From: Actinomycetes bacterium
GTDB taxonomy: Bacteria > Actinomycetota > Acidimicrobiia > Spongiisociales > UBA5794
DNA length: 12,728 nucleotides
Direction of reading: 5' to 3'
Assembly: GCA_023336765.1 (NCBI GenBank)
Contig: JAMBLL010000219.1
Location: 1 to 12,728 of the forward strand
The notes below the pieces were generated by a model. That model saw nothing but the letters and a program-made list of their open reading frames with translations, had not been told where the DNA came from and did not search any database. A program made the position numbers and the translations under genes. Below, in pieces: positions 7,847 to 12,728 of the stretch. Each line of letters starts with the position of its first letter. The first letter of the stretch is position 1.

Positions 7847-8694
7847 AGGTTCGACTCCATGTGGGTCTCAACGACTGCATGTGGTTTGCCCAGGTACGCG
7901 TTGATGACATCCTCGTTCTCCTGGATCTCGCGTGGCTTTCCGATCGCTATCGGTTTGCCGAAGTCGATCGCCAGCACGGTGTCAGCGAGATCCATGACGA
8001 CCCTCATGTCGTGTTCGACAAGGATCATGCCGATGCCAAGCTCTCGTTTGATATCGGTGATGAACCTGGCCATGTCCTCGGTCTCTTCGGTATTCATACC
8101 CGCAGCCGGTTCGTCGAGGAGAAGGAGCTTCGGCGACATTGCCAGAGCGCGGCCGAGTTCGACTCGTTTCTGGATGCCGTAGGGCAGCATGGCAACATAC
8201 GACTTTCGCACAAGTTCGAGTTCAAGGAACTGGATGATCGCCTCAACGACCTCACGGTTCTCTGCCTCGATTCGTTCGGCCTTACCGACTCTGACCATCG
8301 CCGAAACGAATCCGTAGCTAAGCGATGAATGCCGACCAAGCATGAGGTTGTCAAGCACGGTCATGTTGGGAAACAGCTCGATATTTTGGAACGTTCGCGC
8401 CATACCCATCGAGGCGATCTTCCATGGCTTGGTGTTGATGATGCTGTTCCCCAGGAACCTGATCGCCCCCCCCTGAGGCCGGTACACGCCGGACAGGCAA
8501 TTGAATATCGACGTCTTCCCAGCACCATTTGGCCCGATGATGGCGAAGAGTTCGTGGTTCGATACCTGAAACGAGACCCCATCAACCGCCTTTACGCCCT
8601 CGAAGGAGAGATGGATGTCATCAACTTCGACGAGCGGCCCTGACCCATTCCAACCAGCATCTGGAAGCGCTTCGCCAAGGAGAGTTGTCCTCAT
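7843..8694 (-). CDS. livG: Liv-type ABC transporter ATP-binding protein (LivG family)
   Basis: A 283-residue cytoplasmic ATPase. It has Walker A GPNGAGKT (54-61), Q-loop Gln103 in ARTFQNIELF, the LivG-style signature LPYGIQKR (170-177) in place of the usual LSGGQ, Walker B LLLLDEP (190-196) and switch His228 in VEHDM. The stretch EDVINAYLG (261-269) is the usual LivG end, here followed by about 14 extra residues. The first 20 residues are an extension not typical of LivG, but the ATG overlaps the livF stop as ATGA, which supports this start; the Shine-Dalgarno sequence is poor (GGAAGAAG about 15 bases away), consistent with translational coupling. It would dimerise with the LivF-type ATPase to drive the LivH/LivM channel. 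Confidence 0.95.
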   Translation of the reverse strand: MRTTLLGEALPDAGWNGSGPLVEVDDIHLSFEGVKAVDGVSFQVSNHELFAIIGPNGAGKTSIFNCLSGVYRPQGGAIRFLGNSIINTKPWKIASMGMARTFQNIELFPNMTVLDNLMLGRHSSLSYGFVSAMVRVGKAERIEAENREVVEAIIQFLELELVRKSYVAMLPYGIQKRVELGRALAMSPKLLLLDEPAAGMNTEETEDMARFITDIKRELGIGMILVEHDMRVVMDLADTVLAIDFGKPIAIGKPREIQENEDVINAYLGKPHAVVETHMESNL

Positions 8695-9494
8695 GCCGAC
8701 CAGCGCTTCTTCCGGCGATAGTGCTTCACATCGCGGAGCGACATCACATCAGCACTCTCTTCCACCAAACCGAGGTAGAACTCCCGAATGTCAGCATCTT
8801 CGAGAAGCTCCTTCGACGGCTTGTCCATGACGATCTTGCCCGTTTCCATGACATAGCCGTGGTTCGAGATCGACAACGCCATCACTGCATTCTGCTCTAC
8901 AAGCAACACGGAGGTCCCCTGCTCGTTGATCTCCACGATGAGATCGCGAATCTGTTCGATCAGAAGCGGTGCAAGCCCGAGGCTCGGTTCGTCGAGGAGG
9001 AGGTAACGCGGCTCCGACATCAGAGCGCGACCGATCGCAAGCATCGTCTGCTCGCCGCCCGACAGGTACCCGGCGGTCGCCTTTCGACGTTCCTTGAGAA
9101 TCGGAAAGAGCCCGTAGACCCTCTCGAGGTTCGATGACGCCGCGGAGTGCTCAGTGTGTGCCCCGATCATGAGGTTTTCCTCGACCGTGAGCTCAGCCAG
9201 GATCCGCCGACCTTCGAGGACTTGGCTCACACCGGCCTCGACAATCCGCTCAGGCGAGAGACGTCCGATGTCCGCTCCATCGAGTGTTACGGTGCCCTTC
9301 GTGATCGCGCCGCCGTTGATGTCGAGGAGACCCGTGATACCACGGAGGAGGGTCGTCTTCCCCGCACCGTTCGCGCCGAGCAATGCCACGATCTGTCCGG
9401 AGGGAACATCCAGAGAAACACCACGTAGTACAAGGATGACATCCTTGTAGACGACTTCGAGGTTCTTGACGGAAAGCAGCTTGTTCTCTGGCAC
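8691..9494 (-). CDS. livF: Liv-type ABC transporter ATP-binding protein (LivF family)
   Basis: A 267-residue ATPase, partner of LivG. It shows Walker A GANGAGKTT (40-48), Q-loop Gln91 in VSQVLEGRR, signature LSGGEQ (144-149), Walker B LLLDEP (165-170) and VEQNA (199-203), where Gln replaces the switch His as is normal in LivF. After the usual end near REFYLG (237-242) there is a 25-residue tail ending in the basic sequence KHYRRKKRW, longer than classic amino acid LivF proteins. The start is a GTG at 9494 with only a weak upstream AGG, so the start is a little uncertain. The gene lies 60 bases after paaN in the same direction, close enough for one transcript, and its stop overlaps livG. Confidence 0.94.
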   Translation of the reverse strand: MPENKLLSVKNLEVVYKDVILVLRGVSLDVPSGQIVALLGANGAGKTTLLRGITGLLDINGGAITKGTVTLDGADIGRLSPERIVEAGVSQVLEGRRILAELTVEENLMIGAHTEHSAASSNLERVYGLFPILKERRKATAGYLSGGEQTMLAIGRALMSEPRYLLLDEPSLGLAPLLIEQIRDLIVEINEQGTSVLLVEQNAVMALSISNHGYVMETGKIVMDKPSKELLEDADIREFYLGLVEESADVMSLRDVKHYRRKKRWSA

Positions 9495-9554
9495 AGTGCG
9501 GCAGCCTACTACGCGTTCACAGTGCCTGCTCTGGCGTGATAATTACGGAAGATG

Positions 9555-11207
9555 TCAGGGTTCGATGCGTATACCGATGGTGATGAAGCGGCGAGCAACG
9601 AATGCCGGATCGGTCAACGACGCGTTCCCTGCCCCGTTGGCACCGGTCACATGAAAGTCCGAGAACGCCGCGGACTGGTTCACGAATAGCCCACCGGTGA
9701 GGTTGAATGCGACCGACACGCCAGCTTCGATCGCCGCGTCGATAACTTCGTTCATCGTCGACTCGTCGGCTGTGTACGCCAGCCACGTGATAGCCCCGCT
9801 GCGCAGCGCCGCTGACTTCGCGCGCTCGATCGAGTCCTCCGTTGACCGTGTTCTGACGATATAGATGACCGGCCCGAACATCTCATGGTTGTACACATCG
9901 GAATCGGCATCGACCTCGATGATCGTCGGCGTGCGCACAACCGCACCAGGAAAGTCCGGGTTGTCGATCGAGCGAGAACTTGAAAGCACAGTGGCACCCG
10001 CTCCAGCCTCGTCCACGCGCAATAGCGTCGCCTCTCCTTTGACGGCACCAAGTATCCCTGCGGCTCTGGCATCGTCGCCGAGCAATCCGTCGATGGCAGA
10101 TACGAAACCAGACACAACGTCGTCGTACGGGACCATGTCGTCGCCCACCGCCACGCCCGTCTGTGGGATGAACACGTTCTGTGGGGTCGTGCACATCTGG
10201 CCCGAGTACATCGTCATCGACACCGACAGGTTCTTGAAGACACCAGCAAGGTCAGGTGCCGAATCAACGATGACCGAATTGACCCCAGCCTTCTCCGTGT
10301 AGACGTCAGCATGGTGAACGTTGTCCTCGAGCCAATTGCCGAAACCAGTGCCGCCCGTGTAGTCGACGATCCCTACCTCAGGGCTCATCACGAGGTCCTT
10401 CGCCACGAGGTTCCCTGGTGCATCGACGAGCAATTGGACAACATCGGGGGAGAACCCTGCCTCGGCGATCACCTCGCGCGCTGTCCGGACAACGAGGGCA
10501 AGCGGAAGGATCGTCTCTGGGTGAGGCTTCACGATGACAGCGTTCCCGCAAGCAAGGCTCGCAAAGATCCCCGGGTAGCCGTTCCATGTTGGGAAAGTGG
10601 ACACACCGATCGTCACGGCCACACCGCGTGGACGTACGATCCAGCGCTTGTCGATGACCAGTGGTGGCCTTGATCCCTGTGGCTTCTCCCAACGCAGGTC
10701 CTCGGGCAGGCGCTTCTGCTCCGCATATGCGTATGCGACTGCCTCGAGTGCCCGGTCGAGAGCGTGGGGACCGCCTGCCTGGAACGCCATGAAGAACGCC
10801 TGACCGGTTGTGTGCATCACCGCATGACCCATCAGGAAGCTGGACGCGGAGAGGCGGTCCAGGATCTCAAGACACACGCCAGCGCGTTCGTCAGCCGAGG
10901 TACGTCCCCAATCCTTCATCGCTGAGGTCGCTGCCTCTATGACCGTTGCCACGTCGGTACGGGGATACGTGATGGCCAGGTCAACGCCAAACGGTGAGGA
11001 CTCAGCAACGTCCATGTATCCGTCGTGTGCTTGGTCCGTAGCGAACTCCGTACCGAGGAGTTCGTTGAACGCTGCCTCTCCCTGGGCGCCAGCTTCGGCA
11101 GCGTACGCTTTGGGATGCTCAGGGTACGCGCTCCAATAGGTCCGCTCCCCCGTCGCGATCACGGCACGGTCAAGTAGTTCTTTGTGGTCGCTGTAAAAGT
11201 CGGGCAC
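9555..11207 (-). CDS. paaN: PaaN-type aldehyde dehydrogenase of phenylacetate-like degradation
   Basis: A 550-residue NAD(P)-dependent aldehyde dehydrogenase. The full length, the N-terminal block ERTYWSAYPEHP (21-32), AESSPFGVDLAITYP (68-82) and RPRGVAVTIGVSTFPTWNGYPG (192-213) match the PaaN family, the form lacking the C-terminal MaoC hydratase domain found in PaaZ. Catalytic features are present: Asn209, Lys227 in IVKPHPE, the glycine motif DYTGGTGFGNWLED (282-295), general base Glu305 in YTEKAGVNS, nucleophile Cys339 in SGQMCTTPQN, and HEMFGP (441-446). The presumed reaction is oxidation of the ring-cleaved 3-oxo-5,6-dehydrosuberyl-CoA semialdehyde, or a related CoA-linked aldehyde, to the acid. 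GTG start with AAAGGAT (11213-11219) 6 bases upstream. It heads the minus-strand transport operon and is divergent from a thiolase that would catalyse the following step. The exact substrate is inferred from family and neighbours. Confidence 0.88.
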   Translation of the reverse strand: MPDFYSDHKELLDRAVIATGERTYWSAYPEHPKAYAAEAGAQGEAAFNELLGTEFATDQAHDGYMDVAESSPFGVDLAITYPRTDVATVIEAATSAMKDWGRTSADERAGVCLEILDRLSASSFLMGHAVMHTTGQAFFMAFQAGGPHALDRALEAVAYAYAEQKRLPEDLRWEKPQGSRPPLVIDKRWIVRPRGVAVTIGVSTFPTWNGYPGIFASLACGNAVIVKPHPETILPLALVVRTAREVIAEAGFSPDVVQLLVDAPGNLVAKDLVMSPEVGIVDYTGGTGFGNWLEDNVHHADVYTEKAGVNSVIVDSAPDLAGVFKNLSVSMTMYSGQMCTTPQNVFIPQTGVAVGDDMVPYDDVVSGFVSAIDGLLGDDARAAGILGAVKGEATLLRVDEAGAGATVLSSSRSIDNPDFPGAVVRTPTIIEVDADSDVYNHEMFGPVIYIVRTRSTEDSIERAKSAALRSGAITWLAYTADESTMNEVIDAAIEAGVSVAFNLTGGLFVNQSAAFSDFHVTGANGAGNASLTDPAFVARRFITIGIRIEP

Positions 11208-11230
11208 TAGAGATCCTTTCGGAGGAAGAG

Positions 11231-11403
11231 TTCACAGTAGACGGTCCTGAAGCCATCAGCCATCAGCCAAACGTAGGTCGTAAATCGTAAATCGTAAGTC
11301 GCCAGAAGATGAAGAGCAGAATCCGGGAACAGCTTTCGATCGGATGTGAGGACGAACACCGAACTGTCTATCGATTTACGATTTACGGTCTTCTTACTGT
11401 GAA
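11231..11403. repeat. Nested inverted repeats in the paaN-thiolase intergenic region
   Basis: Outer arms TTCACAGTA (11231-11239) and TACTGTGAA (11395-11403) and inner arms CGTAAATCGTAAATCG (11279-11294) and CGATTTACGATTTACG (11372-11387) are each perfect reverse complements, nested in order. The central spacer is 77 bases. The structure could be a small non-autonomous mobile element, a cruciform or a transcript-level stem. It contains no coding sequence. Confidence 0.75.
11251..11299. repeat. Tandem heptamer array, left block (AGCCATC then CGTARRT units)
   Basis: Seven consecutive 7-base units stay in one phase: AGCCATC twice, AGCCAAA, then four copies of CGTARRT (CGTAGGT, CGTAAAT twice, CGTAAGT). 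Two different heptamer families are thus joined without a break. The array lies in the 5' untranslated side of paaN. Confidence 0.8.
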
Positions 11404-11434
11404 CTGTCTACTGATCTCTGTCTACTGTTCTTCT
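11372..11434. repeat. Tandem heptamer array, right block (CGATTTA then TCTACTG units)
   Basis: Nine consecutive 7-base units stay in one phase: CGATTTA twice, CGGTCTT, CTTACTG, TGAACTG, TCTACTG, ATCTCTG, TCTACTG, TTCTTCT. The CGATTTA units mirror the CGTAAAT units of the left block. The last unit ends one base before the thiolase ATG, so the array supplies its upstream sequence. Confidence 0.75.
11423..11428 (+). promoter_or_regulatory. Possible -10 box of a leaderless thiolase promoter
   Basis: TACTGT fits the actinobacterial TANNNT -10 pattern and ends 7 bases before the ATG at 11436, which would place transcription start at or next to the start codon. There is no Shine-Dalgarno sequence upstream of the ATG (the preceding bases are pyrimidine-rich), which agrees with leaderless translation. 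No good -35 is seen; TGAACT lies 17 bases upstream. The hexamer is part of a repeated heptamer, so chance is a real alternative. Confidence 0.4.
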
Positions 11435-11435
11435 C

Positions 11436-12638
11436 ATGATTGACGCTTATCTCCTCGACTATGTCCGTACGCCGATTGGCCGATTCGCCGGGGCTCTCGC
11501 CCCTGTACGGCCTGATGATCTCGCGGCGCTGACGATCTCGACCGTCGTCGAACGCAGCGGCATCGACCCCGCACGCATCGACGACGTGTACTACGGAGAC
11601 GCGAATCAGGCAGGTGAGGACAACCGCAACGTTGCACGGATGGCATCACTGCTCGCTGGCCTGCCCGTTGAGGTCCCGGGGTCGACCATCAACCGATTGT
11701 GCGGCTCGGGCATGGAAGCGATCGGACTCGGAGCCCGTGCCATCAACGTTGGAGCCGCGGACATCATCGTCGCTGGTGGTGTGGAATCCATGAGCCGTGC
11801 ACCCAAAGTGACGGCTAAGGCACAGTCCGCCTATGACCGCTCTGTCACCAGTTTCGACACAACGATCGGGTGGCGGTTCGTCAACCCGAAGATGCGCGAG
11901 CGATTCGGAACGGACGAGATGCCAGGGACGGCAGAGAACGTTGCGAAGGACTTCGATGTTTCCCGCGAGGATCAAGATGCCTTTGCAGCGCGGAGCCAGC
12001 AAAGACACAAAGCGGCAACCGACCGCGGCTTCTTCGATGGCGAACTCGTATCGGTTGCCGTGCCGCGACGTCGCAAGGATCCCATCATCGTTGAACGCGA
12101 CGAGCATCCGCGACCAGACACGACCATCGACAATCTGGAACGGCTTCGGCCGATCTTCAACGACGGCACCGTAACCGCTGGAAACGCGTCTGGCATCAAT
12201 GACGGGGCCGCTGCAGCCGTGGTCGTCAATGGCCGCGTGCTCGAAGATCTCGGGGTACAACCGATGGCCCGGATCGTTGGGATGGCAACGGCAGGAGTGG
12301 CACCTCGGATCATGGGTATGGGTCCGGTACCCGCCACCCGCAAGCTGCTGAACAGAACAGGCGTTCAGCTCTCTGATATCGATGTGATCGAACTCAACGA
12401 GGCCTTTGCGGCACAGGCACTGGCATGCCTTCGTGAACTCGGGCTGCCAGACGATGCCGAGAACGTCAACCCCAACGGCGGGGCGATAGCGATCGGACAC
12501 CCGCTCGGGATGACAGGCGCCAGGCTCGTCGGAACGGTGTCACGGGAGTTGGCCGAACGTAGAGGACGTTATGGCCTCGCCACGATGTGCATCGGAGTGG
12601 GCCAGGGCATCGCAATGCTGCTGGAAAGAACCGACTGA
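11436..12638 (+). CDS. paaJ: Thiolase of the 3-oxoadipyl-CoA / 3-oxo-5,6-dehydrosuberyl-CoA type
   Basis: A 400-residue acyl-CoA thiolase that cleaves a 3-oxoacyl-CoA with CoA to acetyl-CoA and a shortened acyl-CoA. The whole family pattern is visible: YVRTPIGRF (9-17), GDANQAGEDNRNVARMA (54-70), nucleophile Cys89 in NRLCGSGM, GGVESMSRAP, NEAFAAQ, His355 in GHPLGMTGAR and Cys385 in TMCIGVGQG. The block DTTIGWRFVNPKM and the DEHPRPDTT segment are characteristic of PcaF/PaaJ-type thiolases rather than general fatty acid thiolases. It is divergent from paaN, whose product would be its substrate in phenylacetate degradation, so I prefer PaaJ; PcaF of the beta-ketoadipate pathway is the main alternative, and a single enzyme often serves both. 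The ATG aligns with normal thiolase N termini but has no ribosome binding site, and heptamer repeats abut it. Confidence 0.85.
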   Translation: MIDAYLLDYVRTPIGRFAGALAPVRPDDLAALTISTVVERSGIDPARIDDVYYGDANQAGEDNRNVARMASLLAGLPVEVPGSTINRLCGSGMEAIGLGARAINVGAADIIVAGGVESMSRAPKVTAKAQSAYDRSVTSFDTTIGWRFVNPKMRERFGTDEMPGTAENVAKDFDVSREDQDAFAARSQQRHKAATDRGFFDGELVSVAVPRRRKDPIIVERDEHPRPDTTIDNLERLRPIFNDGTVTAGNASGINDGAAAAVVVNGRVLEDLGVQPMARIVGMATAGVAPRIMGMGPVPATRKLLNRTGVQLSDIDVIELNEAFAAQALACLRELGLPDDAENVNPNGGAIAIGHPLGMTGARLVGTVSRELAERRGRYGLATMCIGVGQGIAMLLERTD

Positions 12639-12645
12639 ATCGGGT

Positions 12646-12675
12646 CGAAGCGCCGTCCGTCGAAACGCCATCCGC
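12646..12675. repeat. Imperfect 15-bp tandem repeat after the thiolase gene
   Basis: CGAAGCGCCGTCCGT (12646-12660) is followed directly by CGAAACGCCATCCGC (12661-12675), identical at 12 of 15 positions. It begins 8 bases after the thiolase stop codon and runs into a heptamer repeat. Confidence 0.65.
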
Positions 12676-12728
12676 TTTCCGCTCTCCGCAATGGAAGCTG
12701 CAGTCCTCGATTCTGGCTGACAGCTGAC
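12671..12728. repeat. Heptamer repeats downstream of the thiolase, cut by the window edge
   Basis: Three units of TCCGCNN (TCCGCTT, TCCGCTC, TCCGCAA) occupy 12671-12691. After 24 bases without obvious repetition, GCTGACA (12716-12722) is followed by GCTGAC at the last six bases, so a further heptamer array probably continues outside the window. GCTGACA resembles GCTGATG, the reverse-strand reading of the AGCCATC units upstream of the gene. Confidence 0.55.

Noticed and set aside
651..9494. Plain annotation of the importer as a branched-chain amino acid transporter
   Set aside because: The Liv family covers many substrates, and the embedded ligase and adjoining paaN argue for an organic acid, so only the family is claimed, not the amino acid substrate.
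11251..11434. CRISPR array or iteron-type replication origin as an explanation for the repeats
   Set aside because: Units are 7 bases with no spacers, unlike CRISPR. No DnaA boxes, AT-rich melting region or replication gene is nearby, so an origin is unsupported.
11646..12500. Long open frame (284 codons) on the minus strand opposite the thiolase gene
   Set aside because: The thiolase on the + strand has complete catalytic motifs and full family length. The antisense frame has no ribosome binding site or recognisable domain and results from codon bias in a GC-rich gene.

Overview
The window looks like a chromosomal stretch from a moderately high-GC Gram-positive bacterium, most probably an actinobacterium and perhaps near the Acidimicrobiia. 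The signs are GTG starts, two lipoprotein solute-binding proteins with long Thr/Ala-rich linkers after the lipid cysteine, a GC-rich terminator hairpin without a U-tract, and an actinobacterial-looking PaaN. The lineage is inferred from style, not from a marker gene.

Layout: bases 1-291 are the 3' end of a biotin transporter gene (bioY, + strand). Bases 292-650 hold no convincing gene. From 11207 down to 651 runs a long minus-strand locus in the order paaN, livF, livG, acyl-CoA ligase, livH, livM, solute-binding protein 1, terminator hairpin, solute-binding protein 2. The four junctions livF/livG, livG/ligase, ligase/livH and livH/livM are each a 4-base ATGA overlap, so five genes from livF to livM are translationally chained. 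Divergent from paaN, a thiolase of the PaaJ/PcaF (3-oxoadipyl-CoA) type lies on the + strand at 11436-12638.

Working together: the Liv-type ABC importer (two ATPases, two permeases, two lipoprotein receptors) would bring in a carboxylate. The FAA1/FadD-like ligase encoded inside the transporter operon would trap it as a CoA thioester. PaaN (semialdehyde dehydrogenase) and the thiolase are consecutive late steps of phenylacetyl-CoA-type aromatic degradation. The likely substrate is therefore an aromatic or aryl-alkanoic acid, or another acid activated to CoA, rather than leucine or valine; this is inference.

The most unusual non-coding signal is around the thiolase gene. The 228-bp divergent intergenic region is built largely of several different 7-base tandem repeats, two blocks of which are mirror images and form nested inverted repeats. 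Other heptamers follow the thiolase gene and run off the window edge. One heptamer block also looks like a leaderless promoter that places the thiolase ATG at the predicted transcription start.
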